From positions 100,152,484 through 100,216,483 of the forward strand of contig CM041297.1 of NCBI GenBank assembly GCA_023052935.1: DNA of 64,000 nt, given 5' to 3'. A program made the translations under genes and the position numbers. Shown here one piece after another: positions 48,176 to 63,239 of the stretch (its first letter is position 1; the number at the start of each line of letters is the position of its first letter). Source of the stretch: Piezodorus guildinii (taxonomy: Eukaryota > Arthropoda > Insecta > Hemiptera > Pentatomidae). Under the pieces are notes generated by a model, which was not told the DNA's origin, made no database searches, and was given only the letters and a program-made list of their open reading frames with translations.

Positions 48176-50537
48176 TTTCATATTTCATAATTTCGGCCAT
48201 ACATCTTCGATAAAACTCATGGTTAAAAACTTTCAACCACGCTCTTAATTTTCAAAATTATATGTTGTGTTTAGAAACAATTTTTTTTTTTTCAAGCTAC
48301 TTTGGAGCCCCAAACGAAAATCCTACGTACGACCCTGCATTAGTGAACTGTGTTAAATTTAGAAGGAGCTGAATGCGTTAACGGATTCCAAAGTAGGTTC
48401 ATAAGACAAATTTATGGATCTATAGAAATGAATGCTTGTGTGGCGGATGCTTCACACGCTTGCTCACAGATAGCGCTTGCCACATAGCCTTACCGGCCGA
48501 ATATATGAAGACGTACAATTTAATAATATTGTATAATGTAACTCATTAACACCATTGTAAATATCTGTGTTTATGTAACTGATTTATAAGAATTAATAAA
48601 CCTGTCTAGGTAATTTGATCTAGGGACAAGACGCTAGTCTGGTAGCATAGCTCTAACCGTCAATTATCGACATGGATGACTATCATCCCCAAGAGCTGGC
48701 ACAGCTCTTCAGATCACCTAACTGGTACCTCCCTACACCAGATTAACTCTGCCTTTGTAACATTGTGTGGTCTGTCTTGTTTTAACTTCCTTTATGTACC
48801 TTATCTCCTAACCAACACTGCTGTCGTGGTACTACCACGCAAGGTGAATTCTCTCTAACCATTCCTACACTACTATCGTGCTACTACCACGCAGGGTGTA
48901 ACTCATCCTAACCAGTTCCCTCTGTTAAATGGCAGGTGGGGGTTTGCCCTCTACCAGACGGAGTAATCTCATACTGGTGCTGCGTTAGATGTTACTACCA
49001 AGGAGAGCACCATCTCCATCTAACTCTCTTACTTGCATGAATACGCAATTGTCGAGGCCTTCTGATATTGGTTCTTGTCCATTATAGCATCCATACCTTG
49101 ACACTTGGTTCTGACCCAGGGAATTCTAGGAGCGATGCACATGACCTGGGTGTCACCCAATTCTTAATGGTACAGCAAATAATATTCATTCAGAAAACTG
49201 TATTACTGAAATACAAATGGTATCCTTGAGGAAAACCAGAGAGAACAACAGTCACTGAGGAGAGGACCAGAAGAAAAGGAGAATAACCACCAGAGAGACC
49301 ACCATTTGAAAGCAAGTATGCAAACATATGTCTATATGTAAACACCTTGGACCATGGTTTGAAAGAACTGGGAGAGAGTGGTTTACAAGCTGAGGGCCAC
49401 TTTTTTTGCTTCAAGCATGAAAGAATGGTTCAAAACAAAGTTTGGAGGAAATAAATCTAGTAGTGGAAGTAGTATGATAATATGCAGTAGTTATGGTTTC
49501 TTAATGCAACATTATTCGTGTAATTTTTTCAATAAGTATTAAAAATGAGTTAAGTGATTATACTTACTTAAAAAATCATCAGGGAAGAGATGTCCTGATT
49601 AAAACCAACAATTTGGATGGAAATGCTGGAATATAGATCATACTATTCTTACAAAATCATTTATTGACTGACAGCTGAATTATCTCATTCTTCAATAAAA
49701 ATTCAATTTAGTTTCCATTATCCCCTTTTCCTTATAATTAATTTTACACAGAGTAAATAAAAAAACTCATATTTTAAAAACTTTTAAACAAATTTAATAA
49801 TTTTAACAGCATATTTTAGGCATTATCAGACCATAAATAATCAATTTCAGACCATAAACCTTGTCAAGGTAATAAGGAAATAATTCCAAAATTAACTGCA
49901 CAAAATATCTATTAAAAAAAAATATCATATTTACTGAGTAAATTATATTAAAAAAATACATTTATAAATAATAATTTCAATTTTGAGTTAATCTAAATTA
50001 ACCATCTAAACATCACATCAGTATGTTTGATTGTTAATAAATTATCTAGAATAATAACATCTATAAATAAAACAAGGTTTAGATATCCAATACATGTGAA
50101 GAACTGCAAAACAAGAAACATTGTTGATTCAGCTGGATTGGTTTATCTGAACTTTGTTTATAGCTCTGATAACCTTGAATTGGAAGAAGATGGGTTGTTT
50201 TAAATAAACCAATCATTTCAACGTTCACAATCAATAAACAATATTAGTAAAAAGTCTTTATTTAGAAGCTTTCTTCAAATCGACGTATTCTTTAATGGAA
50301 TGCAAGCAATATACAATATTACTTCTATCATCATTAACAACATTATTTACATTCTTTAAGAGTTGAGCTATCTAATAAAGAAGAGTGATGTTATATGTCT
50401 TTTACATTAAATGTAATAAATGCAATGAAATTTTTAATAAGAGGAACAAAAATAAATATAAATTTTAAACAAAGTAGGATATAATTTTATGCCAGGATGC
50501 AATCCAGGGATTATCACTGATGGAAGTTGTGCTATTA
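48176..50537. other. Mixed intergenic stretch with a GC-richer block
   Basis: 48600-49180 is markedly GC-richer than its surroundings and looks like part of an unidentified element. It includes an imperfect tandem pair at about 48807-48910, each with TACTACCACGCA(A/G)GGTG, the first containing the 15-bp palindrome CGTGGTACTACCACG. No RT, integrase or transposase motif was found. 49440-50537 is AT-rich and contains the SERP1 3' flank. Confidence 0.45.
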
Positions 50538-50580
50538 TTTATTATATTTGGACTGCCATTATCCTTTTTCTTACGACTTC

Positions 50581-53193
<2,613 letters not shown>

Positions 53194-53300
53194 CGTTTTC
53201 TCCGATCCTGTCAACTAGAACGCTGAATGTAAAGTGACAGCAGAGAATGTATATAACCTAGAGTACAAACAAGAAAGTTCGCCACCACAATTGTGTTGAC
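53194..53300 (-). promoter_or_regulatory. SERP1 5' UTR and promoter
   Basis: The minus strand upstream of the start reads GACAGGATCGGAGAAAACG directly before ATGG, a favourable start context. A less AT-rich patch reaches about 53330. The transcription start is not determined. The further flank 53331-53818 is AT-rich with nothing to report. Confidence 0.5.
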
Positions 53301-53818
53301 GTTTCAGAAAGGCAACATTGCACTGCCTTCAGTAGTACTTTACTCTAAATATATTCTTCACAAGCAAGAAACATCTTTATTTAAAACATGAAGAAAAAAA
53401 ACAACTTATAACTCTATAGAAATATATTTATATTTATACAATCTTAAAAAATCGTTTTAATAACTTCAGTTAATTCAAAATTCAGTATCTATCCAAAGAG
53501 GCAAATCATAAACTAAACTTTAAAAATTATTTCACGTAATCTTCAAAATATATATAATGTCCTTATCTGAAGCCAGGTGATAAGTAAATATTAAGTATAA
53601 ATTTAAAAGCGTTGGACAACGAAATACACTAATAAAAACAAGATTTGTTTTATTTAACTTCATCCCTAATGTATTTAGGAAATATCAGAAAAAGAGAGAA
53701 ACATTCTGGTTCCATCATAAACTATTGGGGAAAGGAAAAAACAAAGATTCCGCATAAAATATTTGTTTTCCAACACAAATGAGCGGTCATTAGGGCGTGG
53801 TGACCATGCTAATTGAGG

Positions 53819-54110
53819 CGTTTATTTATTCATTTAACGTCCATTTTATGCTGCTGTGGCTAATTGGACGATGCTACACTGGGTGTCCTAAATTTTGCCT
53901 ATCTAGGTTTAATTAAGATAGGGGTCTTAAAGGAGTACCTGTCATCGCGCAGGATCGGCACCACCATTTTACGCTCCCTCCGATGGACAGTATAACCATG
54001 GATTTCTTATTCCTCTAATAAAATCCAAGTCCTTCTGCTGGATTTGAACCCATGACTTTGCGCAAAAAAGGCTGTTATGTTTGCCATTACACCGAAAGTC
54101 ATCCAGGAAA
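53819..54110 (-). mobile_element. tRNA-derived SINE, copy 4
   Basis: Minus strand. The tRNA-like head is the most diverged of the four (B box GGTTCAAATCC; the A-box part reads TGTAATGGCAAACATAAC). The body is full length and includes the GCGATGACAGGTACTCC and CTATCTTAATTAAACCTAG parts. The tail is TTAAATGAATAAATAAA. Confidence 0.83.
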
Positions 54111-54604
54111 AGATGTGTGGTTGCCTTAGTCACCTTGAGTCAAATAGCCCCGGTTCATATTTGGCTCGAGTTAAAGTTCGTTTCAATCCACGAAATGAAC
54201 CTCGTCCTTTTCGCTCTGGTTAGAGCAGGTTGTTTATCCATACGATAAACTATCCTGTTTGCCATAATTGGTGTAGGAAAAGAAGTTGGGTACCGAACAA
54301 GAAAATAAAATAAAACAATTGTTTTTAAACGTAGGAGGCCGTTGTGACACTTTTTTTTTGGCCTGTCTTATCGAAGACGTTGCGATGTCTTATTATTTTA
54401 TCTAACAGAATGTTCTAAATTACCATTAGAAAATATAACACCAAGTCGGCGAGAAGATCTTTAATCAACAAGGATCGCACCGGAGTAAGAGAATGATATC
54501 GGTATCGTTGATAAATCTGAGCGTTTCCTATAGGAGGCATTTATCATCTTTAAGCGAACATTCAGAAGATTCGGCTTGGTTTCGAAATGAGGCTGAAACT
54601 AACT

Positions 54605-54950
54605 TCGATTACTAATATAAAAATTAAATTTTGAAAAGCGAGAATTTCATCTTTCTAGGATCTTGAGTAAAGACGAAGGATGATAATAGTCAGGGGATAT
54701 TTAGAAAAATAGTTTCAGCAAATAGGGGTTGTTCCAGTCTTTCTCAGTACACGAGAAGTATTTTTATCTACCTTCAGACCAAATTAAGACCCTACAAGAT
54801 CCTTATTGAGCCTGACCAGATATATGAAGCAGAAACTTAGCTAAGGTGAAAGCATGTTTGAAACGAAGATATTGAGGTAGATTTGAGTTTCTATGCATGA
54901 GAAGGATATTTGGTAAAGACTCACCATTCAGGAACTATATGGACGTTTCA
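54605..54950 (+). mobile_element. Degenerate LINE family A relative (RT thumb/C-terminal)
   Basis: The plus strand with several stops reads ILSKDEG, SANRGLFQSFSV, FYLPSDQIKTLQDPY, KACLKRRY and FLCMRRIFGKD. This follows the order of the thumb and C-terminal region seen at 1720-2297 (NRAYFGMSKILKS, YKTLIKP, FERRILRYILGP). Very decayed. The stretch 54111-54604 before it shows nothing I can identify. Confidence 0.55.
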
Positions 54951-55718
54951 TAATATAAGTCGTTAAATTTGTGAAGCTCTAAATACTTCGTGAGTAGCGA
55001 TCACGTGGATGATCAACTAAGAGCTTTCTTAAATACTTATGACACTAGTTATTCTTGGTTTCAGAGAAAATACAGATCTTTACGACGTACTGAACCCAAA
55101 ATCTTTCATGAGTCAGAGTTGTACAGTATTTTAAATATATTTGTTTTCTATTACTTTCGCCTGTTGAATCAAACATATTGAACTATTGTTTTATTAGCAT
55201 GAAAATACTAGCAAAACGGAAGTAAGTAACAGTAACACATTAGTTTAATACCACGATTTTAACCTACTAAGGTAAACTAAAATAAACTAAGGTTTCGAGC
55301 ATCTTTGTTTATTATTATCATACGCACAAAGTGATCGGTACAACTCCTCTTTTTCACCATGGGCCATTTGGATCTTTTGTGAAATTTAGCCACTCCTGAA
55401 AATTTAAATAGAAGGTTAGTATGATATGAGTATTAAATATGAGCTTAGTATTAGAAAATTGCCTTGTAAAGATCTAAACTTGTTTCACCTAAAATTATTT
55501 TTGTGCAATAGACGACATAAGATGAATATTGTAAAAATAAAGTACTTTGACATTAGTGCAGTCAAGACTTTTTTTTCTAGTAATTGCTACAAGGACCATT
55601 TAACGTGAAAAAAATAGTGATGTTTTTTTTCTTAGCTGCACGTGAGAGGTATAGAAGTTATAGAATGAATCGATTCTGTTAGTATCAGCTCAAAGGTTTC
55701 AATAAACAATAAATAGTA

Positions 55719-55884
55719 ATGGCTGCCTGGAGTGATAATGAAGTCTCCTCTCCTAACGAACGTCGAAGTTTTTTTCGTGAAAATGATGCAAAATCGTCTT
55801 CTAGATCCCCCTCAATTGGTTCTTTTGAAATATGGCCTAGCTTTCTTGTTTCTAAGACATTTCCTCATAAAGTTTCGGATAAAG
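55719..55884 (+). CDS. Candidate first coding exon of an unrecognised gene
   Basis: It starts with ATG in a good context (AGTAATGG) and is open for 55 codons to AAAG|GTAATT. The peptide is Ser-rich and charged (WSDNEVSSPNERRSFF, SSSRSPSIGSFEIWPSF) and ends SDK plus one base. Codon use and GC content are unlike the surrounding intergenic DNA. I do not recognise the family. If real, its intron 1 holds the LINE, Tc1 and unclassified repeat insertions to about 62232. 54951-55718 and 55885-56780 show nothing else. Confidence 0.4.
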
Positions 55885-56789
55885 GTAATTTTATTTTTAT
55901 TTTTAAAATATTTAATTATTAAGTGTACTTATTTTTTGAGCGGTGAAAGTGTTTTAAAAGTGAACCCACCAGTTCAATGGAAAAATTAGGTGTTTCGTTA
56001 TTGACCTATTTCATCAACCTACTCCTCATATCAACCATTTAATTACTTTATGATTAATCGTTGTTGAAGATTTTGTTTCTTATTGGGGTATGGGATTCCT
56101 ACTCATGCATATCACAGAATCTTTTCATTATTGTTTTCTCTGATATGATTTGGTATTGAATCATCTCTGTGTCGATCCTTTGATTTCTGTTGTTTTGTTA
56201 AATCTCACTCCTTAAAAGGATGTTTTAAGTAGTGATTGGAAAAGGTAATCAGGTATATATATTGCAACCATGTTGCTACTTTGATAATGAAGTATGATAA
56301 AAAGATCAAATGCTTTATTTTCTGATCTAAATTCATTATTATATTTCTTTAATCTTGATTGAAACGGTTAACTGTTGTAGATTTACAAAAAAAAAAAAAA
56401 AAAAAACTGTTCCAAAGAAACATATTGTTATCTAACATTATATCGCCAGTGCCCTTTGGCTACATTGAAGAGTTCATTGAGGCAAGTCTGGTTAAAAGGA
56501 TATTCAATAAGATCTTGTAGGCACGAAACAACAGAGATGTACTGTAGTAATTCCTGATATAAAATTGATCTCCCTTCTTATGCAGACGACATGTATAGCC
56601 TATGTACCATATCTGAGGGTGCCATCTTCTTACTTATATGCTTGAATCCTTGGTTTAGAAGCCGCATGTCTGGTTTTTACTTTCTGGAAGAATTTCCTGC
56701 TTTCCTTTAAATTTCAATAAGTCCCATCATCCTCCAGCTCTTTCCTCTATCATGTTCTCTTCTTATTCCTCAGGAGTTTCTTCTTCAGT

Positions 56790-57660
56790 CTTATTTTGTT
56801 CCTATATTCCTCTGTTGCTCTCCTGGTAAAGCACATTTTCCATGTTTCTGTCAGTTTCGTTCTTCGCATCTGTGATCAACTTACATTCCTTGTCAAACCA
56901 TTTACCTCTATCCTCAAGAGTTTCCTTCCTGAGGATTTGTTCTTTAGCGCCGTCCAAAGCCTTCTCCAATTGGTCCCTAACATCTTGTATGCTTTCAGTG
57001 TCAGCCACTCTGAGCCCGTCTCTCACCTAAAATGGAAATGCTCGGCAGCTTTCCAATTTCTTTCTTGTTCCTCCTTTTGGATCTTTCTTACCTGTGGTTC
57101 CTGACAGTGGTAATCCTGGCTCCAATAAGAGGTAATACATGGTATTCGTCGGAGTCAATGCCCCCCGCTCTCTTCCCCCTGTAAGTTCTACTTCTAAGGC
57201 GGTTGAATTTGTGATGTGAACTGATAAATATGTGGCCAGTCTGGTTATAGGTAACGCCATTTGGTGATCTCCATGTAGCCTCTTGATTCCGCCGCCCCAG
57301 GAACAGATTGCTCCCCCACTACTCGATTCTGGATGCTGAGAAATCAATAACCCTCTTTCCATTTTGATTACTTCGCGTATGAAAACTTAACAAGCCAATT
57401 GTTGGCTTATATTGATCTTCCCCTCCCATCTTATCATTGAAATCCCCCCAGTAAGATTTTGATGTCAGGTCTGGAGCATGCATCAGAGGCCCATAGAAGG
57501 GAATCTTAAAAAGCGTCTTTCAAAACATTGCTTGAGCTTTCTGTACCTCTGGGTGCATGGTAGTTGAACAGAATATAATGTTGAAAATCCTCTTGATGGG
57601 GATGGAGTATAGGTGACCATTAATAGGATTGAATCCAATAACTTGTTGTCTAACTTTTCA
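56790..57660 (-). mobile_element. Decayed LINE endonuclease fragment (family A relative)
   Basis: The minus strand, with frameshifts, reads SRPDIKILL, GGDFNDKMGGED, EATWRSPNGVTYNQTGHI and RTYRG..IDSDEYHVLPL. These are the endonuclease motifs LGDFN, TWxSPDGxTxNQIDHI and RG.DIDSDH in decayed form. A linker with GKWFDKECKLITDAKNETDR follows (56802-57026). The His of SDH is Glu here. 5'-truncated and dead. Confidence 0.75.
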
Positions 57661-58330
57661 CGCAAAACCCAAATGTGTGGTTTTTGTCTGTCAACTACAA
57701 AATATTGTGTGAGATTTCTTCTTCAACAGCCATCGGACAGTCCGGCAAATCTCCTGAATAGTCCGTATTTGTTCAGTTCTCAATGATGAGTTTAACGTCC
57801 ACTTGGCCTATATAAGCATAAAACGTTCCAAAATCCTAATCTGAATTCCATATGACAGTTTCCATGTGATCTGCAAGCTATTTCCTATTGAGGTCTCAGG
57901 ATGAAAAAGTTTCAGTGGTGAGGGTTCTCATAGTGCATTACAGTATTTCTTTAAAAATGTATTCGCTGATTATCCATTTATCTCTTTATACATAACTTCT
58001 TATTAGTTATTATACAAATAACACAAAATTTATCAAATCTGATAAAGTTTTGAATATTCATCAAATTATCATAATATGATATGTAATTCTCGAAACTTAA
58101 AAGTCTATAACATGTAATAACATCCATAACAAAAATCCATGCAACAAAGCCATAACATGAAATCATTTCAAATTTGAGTAGTAGCTTGGCATCTTTGACA
58201 TTAACCATTGATGAGGTAGTTACTACGCATTATTACTATTTATTTAACATTTAATAGGAATTTGAAAATATTGGCTGAATAATGTTGGACATGCAACTAT
58301 TTTTACTTTCACTTACCTATAAATGAAATA

Positions 58331-59110
58331 CACTCCCTGTCAAAAGTCAAGACCTTAATCCAGACTTTGTTTACATTTTTAGTAATATTATTTATTAAAT
58401 GAGAGATATTAGGGATTAGACATACCATTTCTATTCACTGTTAACCAACAAACGATGGAATTTTGTTTCATTCATTTCAAATTTCCGTTCAGTCCATGTT
58501 TGCTTCAAGTCTGTTCTCTTTTTTTCTCTTAGGTCTAGTTAAAACAATTAATTTTATTCACAATGAATCGTTTAAGTCACGATGATTCGGGCAGAATCAT
58601 CACCCTCTATGAAGAAGGCAAATCATTGTGTTACATTGCGAATCGCCTTGGGATTCACTATTCTACCGTTTCAAGGACCATAAAAAGGTGCAGGGAGACT
58701 GGTAGTCAATCAAGACGACCAACGTCAGGGTGTCCCAGGGTTACTAACCCCATAGATGACCACTTCATTAAAATACAAGCACTTCGGAAGCGTAATTCTA
58801 CTACATCTTCCATTAAACACTTGATCGCAGGTGTTCGAGGTTATCAATCTTGGAGTCAACGGTCATTAGAAAACTGAGAGAGTCAAACCTCAGGTCAAGA
58901 AGGCCAGTGAAAGGTCCTCTTCTCACTACAGAACACTGTATAAAAAGATTAAGATTTGCAAGGGAATACCTATCTTGGACTGTGGAGGAATGGAAAAAAG
59001 TTTTATTCCCTGATGAGACAAGAGGCCCTTAACAGCCCAGATGGCCGTGAAAGAGTTTGAAAAGGCCTGGAGAACGGTATAATTAGTGCTGCAAATTGTT
59101 AGAAACTGAG
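58331..59110 (+). pseudogene. Tc1-like transposase, truncated
   Basis: The plus strand has 104 codons from 58563: MNRLSHDDSGRIITLYEEG, then YIANRLGIHYSTVSRTIKR, the paired helix-turn-helix of Tc1 transposases, and RPTSGCPRVT. A second frame (58850-59032) continues with VIRKLRESNLRSRRPVKG, RLRFAREYL and WKKVLFPDE, where the first catalytic Asp is kept. The frame then degrades and the rest of the DDE domain is gone. The upstream CACTCCCTGTCAAAAGTCAA at about 58331 looks like a terminal repeat; no downstream partner is visible. 57661-58330 is non-coding. Confidence 0.83.
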
Positions 59111-59124
59111 CCATTTGGAGAGGG

Positions 59125-61240
59125 TTCTATTAGTCCAGTTTTCACCGGAAATACACGTATTAGGGTACCCTGAGTCCAAATGACCAAGTCCTGCAAAAAG
59201 GTGTGTTGTAAGTCTAGCACAAAAATGAAAAATCGTACAATACTGAAATTTCATATTTAAAACAACAATAAGCCCGAGATGTTACAGCAACTTTTTTTTA
59301 TCTAAATCAGCTTACAAGAAGCACTACTTTATACTATGCAATCGGCTGACCGGAAGTACTACTTTATCCCTTGTATTTAGCACCTTTTTACAATTTTTTA
59401 AAAAACGGCTAACTATTTTGATTAAACTTCCAATATCGATGTAAAATTTAATAGAATTTGATATCATGTATGTTTCATTCTGATTGAAATAGTCTAGCAA
59501 GGCTTAAATTCCGATAATTTAAATTTTCTTTCTCTAAAGCACCTTTCATTTTTTACAATCTAGAAAAATAACTGTTTCATCTATTTAGTCTTCTTCTTCT
59601 TCATCTTTCCTCTCTACCGCACAGCAGTGTGAGGGGGTCACTTGTAGAGGCTGATCCAGGCATTCCTATTCTGCACCATTTCTCTTGCTGATCTCCAATC
59701 TATATCTCTTTTTCTGCAAGCCTTCCTGATCCCATCCTCCCAAGTCTTCCTAGGTCTTCCTCTTGGTTTCCTTTCCCTAAGTGCTTCCTAGAGGACGCGA
59801 AGATTGAACTGGAGATCCCTTCCATTATTGGCTAATACGACGATGTCATCAGCATATGCGAGCATAGTGAGGTGGGTAGGCGATAGATTCAAGTTTCCCA
59901 AGCAGTAGGGTCTCATTCTCGACTTGGCTTTCTTTAAGCTCCATCTAGGACCATTATGAATAGCAGTGGGCTGAGACTACAACTTTGTCTGATGCCTTGA
60001 GATATCTTAAATTCTTTCGACAAATGGTTGCATGTTCTGATGATACCTCTCTGGTTCATATAAAGCCCTGATATGGCCATTTCTAATCCTTCATTAACTC
60101 TCTTTTCATTGATCTCCCTTACGATGTCTTGTTTCCTGACCCGATCAAATGCTTTGGCCAGATCAACAAAGCATGCCAGAACACTTTTATCCTTTTCTAT
60201 TACTTTTTCAGTGATCTGCCGCATAGTGAATCTAAGATCTTGGGTACTTATGTTTGGCCTGAATCCATATTGTTCTTCTCCAAGATTTTTCTCAATTTGT
60301 CTCCTTAGCCTTCTCTCAAGGATTGTGGAATAGACCTTACTCGGGACGCTTAGAAGGGAGATGCCTCTGTGGTTTTTACATTCTCTTTGATCACCACTTT
60401 TATATATAGGAAGAATGATGGACACTTCCCAATCTTTAGGAATCTTCTTTTCTTTCCATACTCGATTAAGGAGATGTTGGAATATTTCTTCACCTTTTGT
60501 TCCCATGTGCTTAATCATTTCCGGAGTTATTTCATCTATACCAGCTGCTTTCCCTAGTTTTAGTAGTTCTAGTGCTTCGGTTATCTCGTCTTCTGCTATA
60601 TAATCCTCTTCCATGTAATTCACTTCCTGAGCTACATCCGAGTTATCTGTTGATATTCTGCTGCAGTCAAATAGGTCTGTGAAATATTCCACCCATCTTT
60701 CCATGATTTCCTTGGATTCGGTCAGTACTCTCTATCTTTATTCTTGACATGCTTTAGCACGGGCAGTTTCTCTTTGCGCATATTCTTGAGTGTTCTGTAA
60801 AACAGCTTTCATCATCTATTTGGTACTAATAAAAAATGGATAAATATATAATTTGAACTAATATGATATCCAACGGAAAGAGAAAAGACCAAAAATATTT
60901 TTTTATGTAATTTTGGTATTTAAGAACATATAAACAGTAATATAGATGTATAATAACCTGCTGGAAAGGCAGAGATTTTAGAAAAATTATTATCTTATAC
61001 ACGAAATTCTAAAAGGTAATGCAGAGTGATGAAAAGCCGATAAAACTAACTGATTGTCATTTATTAATAGAACACATGTTTTAATTGAAATTCAATGCAA
61101 TTAATTCTTTAACTATTTGTATTTATCCCTAAGTGTATTTAATCCTAAAAAACTATTAAAATTGATTTTATCAACGGAGGTAAGGGAAAATCGTGTGTTG
61201 CGCACACCAGAATTTTTTTGATTTGCAGCTGCAGAAAAAA
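59125..61240 (+). repeat. Unclassified dispersed repeat, copy 2 (split by a LINE)
   Basis: Same family as 45690-46700 but in opposite orientation, with its parts in the same relative order. The left part is 59125-59586 (TTAGCACCTTTTTACAATTT, AAAACGGCTAAC, TCGATGTAAAATTTAAT, AAATTTTCTTTCTCTAAAG). The right part is 60822-61240 (ACATATAAACAGTAATATAG, AATTCAATGCAATTAATTCT, ending GTGTTGCGCACACCAGAATT). The LINE at 59587-60812 is inserted between them. Confidence 0.65.
59587..60812 (-). mobile_element. LINE (family A-like) RT copy with 9-bp TSD
   Basis: The minus frame of 256 aa (60704-59934) carries RT motifs: GKAAGIDEITPEMIK, IPKDWEVSIILPIYKSGD, NHRGISLLSVPSK, EEQYGFRPNIST, CFVDLAKAFDRV (motif A) and SQGIRQSCSLSPLLF (motif B). 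After a frameshift, YADDIVVLANNGRD is at 59863-59820. The thumb is then missing and GRPRKTWEDGIRKA with RNAWISLYK ends it. A (GAA)n-type tail closes the element. CATCTATTT flanks it (59578-59586 and 60813-60821). The endonuclease is lost by 5' truncation. Confidence 0.92.
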
Positions 61241-61570
61241 AATACTGAATTGTTTTAGAAACCATCTTCATGAAGGAGTAATGCATGTTAGTTAGCTATG
61301 AGTCATACTCATAATTCTAACTGTTTATTATACTCCTGATGTGTAATTGTTGCAGACACTACTGGAGATATTACCATTTAGTAGTGTATCCTTTATTTTT
61401 GTGTTTTTTTATTATGGTGTTGCTAGTTTTTTTGTTCTTGGACTCCTTTTTTCCAATCCAATTTATCATGTTTATTGCCTGGAGGCAATGCCCATATTTT
61501 TAATTAGAGGAAATTAGTTTGTGTGAAAGTCAGTGCAAGAAAAGCAATGAAATAGCTATATCTATTTATT

Positions 61571-61618
61571 GTTTTGCCAACGTTTTGATCCTCATTATGG
61601 GCCGTCATCATGGCTCCT
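61571..61618 (-). repeat. Decayed hammerhead-like motif
   Basis: The minus strand reads GCCATGATGACGGCC, then ATAATGAGGATCAAAACG and TTGGCAAAACA. It is recognisably the GCC-CTGATGA..GAAA-CGTTGGC motif of 9650-9679. The first core C T is now A T and GAAA has become AAAA, so it should be inactive. It marks another Penelope-like remnant in about 61504-61740. Confidence 0.45.
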
Positions 61619-62232
61619 TTAGCAAAGGCAGCTAGTACAAGACTGCAAATATTCAATAATCCAAATCTAATGTCCTTTTGGTGAATCTTGTATCGTTTCC
61701 TGAAATATATTCCAGCTAATTCATTTACAGGTTTCATAAAATTTATTGGTTTAAGGGGAATGTATTATCAATCCATAGCCCTGAAGACTGTGTAGGAGTT
61801 ACCTCCTCTAGATCGATATTGCAGAGTTAAGATGGTTATTATTTTACTTGTCAACCATCTTCACTCTTTAACATGGACTGGCCATTGAATGGTTCAACTT
61901 CAGGGCACAGGAAGTGTGTTTAAATATTGTCATTGTGATTTTTTTTAAAAATACTTTACTAATTTATATTGATCTTGAAATATCTTGTATCATACAGAAT
62001 TTCTCTCTTTTTGGAGTTATATGCATATTAATAAAAATATCAATACAATAACAAGTTATTAATATACCAGAATATTTCCTCTTGCTTAACCCTTAAATTC
62101 TTTTCCACTTCAAATATGAGATTGATGAAGGAAAAATTGTTTTAAATTGCTCGAGAAGGTTAATGTTATGGGAGAAATTTAGTTTTTATTTACTTTCTGC
62201 CTAATTATCATCAATAACTTGTGATTTGACAG

Positions 62233-62326
62233 CTGAGAAACCGGTTATTACATCCTGCATACTCGGCACTACTCTTGAGTATTCCAATCAAGAGTTTCTT
62301 GGGCGATGCCTTCTCTCATTCTCTAG
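62233..62326 (+). CDS. Possible second exon of the gene starting at 55719
   Basis: After ATTTGACAG the sequence opens in the phase left by 55884 (G plus CT). It stays open for 31 codons: AEKPVITSCILGTTLEYSNQ, EFLGRCLLSFS. It ends at TCTAG|GTGTGC, and a stop follows three codons later if unspliced. Phase agreement and the GC rise support it; the family is not recognised and the donor is weak. An alternative is that it belongs to an unknown repeat extending to about 62545. Confidence 0.28.
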
Positions 62327-63239
62327 GTGTGCCTGATGCACCTCCATTTTCTCAACTAATTTCATCTTATATTTTCTTTTACTTGATCCTGCCCAGTAGC
62401 CCGTCATTGGACAATTTTACTGAGCACCAAAATCCTAAGATGGACCTCAAGCATCCTTTTCAGATGCACCGAGATGGATCAGGTCACCCTCCACGTCTCT
62501 TGAGCCATAGAGTCGTACAGGCTTCACATTCGAGTTAAGTAAGCAGAGCCTAGTTTTTATTCCATATCAAATATGGATTTATACTATATATAGATCTATT
62601 AATATTAGACAAACTCCAACAAGTCATCACTCCGCCCCCTACATCTGTTTTCTTATAGTTCTTATACAGTAGCTCCTACTGTGGTTCACATCATTATCTG
62701 TTGCCTCATACTCATCTCAGCTACTGTTGCATGCCTACCAAATCCTCCCTTCATTTCCTAGACTTATACAAGATTCTTCTCAAAAGTCAATATTTCCTGT
62801 TGTGTTGACAACACTGTCATGCCAGTTGTTCCTTTTAATGATTCTGTCTTCTAGTTATTAATAACAGCACTAACATCTTTCTCTATTCATTCTTGAAAAT
62901 AATAGATTCATTCTCCAAGTCCTTAGAAATCTGACAAAACATAAATCAGTCAGAAATTTTTTCCAAGACAACTTCTGGTTTGTAAAAAGATTGTGCACCG
63001 GCAGGGAACTAAAAACATACACAAATGCAAGATCCGCAATCATCCTAAGCTTTCGCCTGCACATAAATGTATTGTGAATCGGTCTCAGAGAGGACTTAAA
63101 AATTAAACTACTTTAGTGGGACAGGCTGTGCAGTCCCTTGTTTGTACATTGTTTCCTAGGATTTCACATCAAAATTCTTGATGATAAGTTATAGGATAAG
63201 TTCATAACTCCTTACACAAATTTTTGAAGTAGCTATCAG
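62327..63239. other. Unassigned stretch
   Basis: 62327-62545 is moderately GC-rich with an open plus frame (62275-62538) that matches nothing I know. The rest is ordinary AT-rich sequence with scattered short frames. Confidence 0.4.

Noticed and set aside
56796..57104. 102-codon plus-strand frame
   Set aside because: Antisense to the LINE endonuclease/linker remnant.
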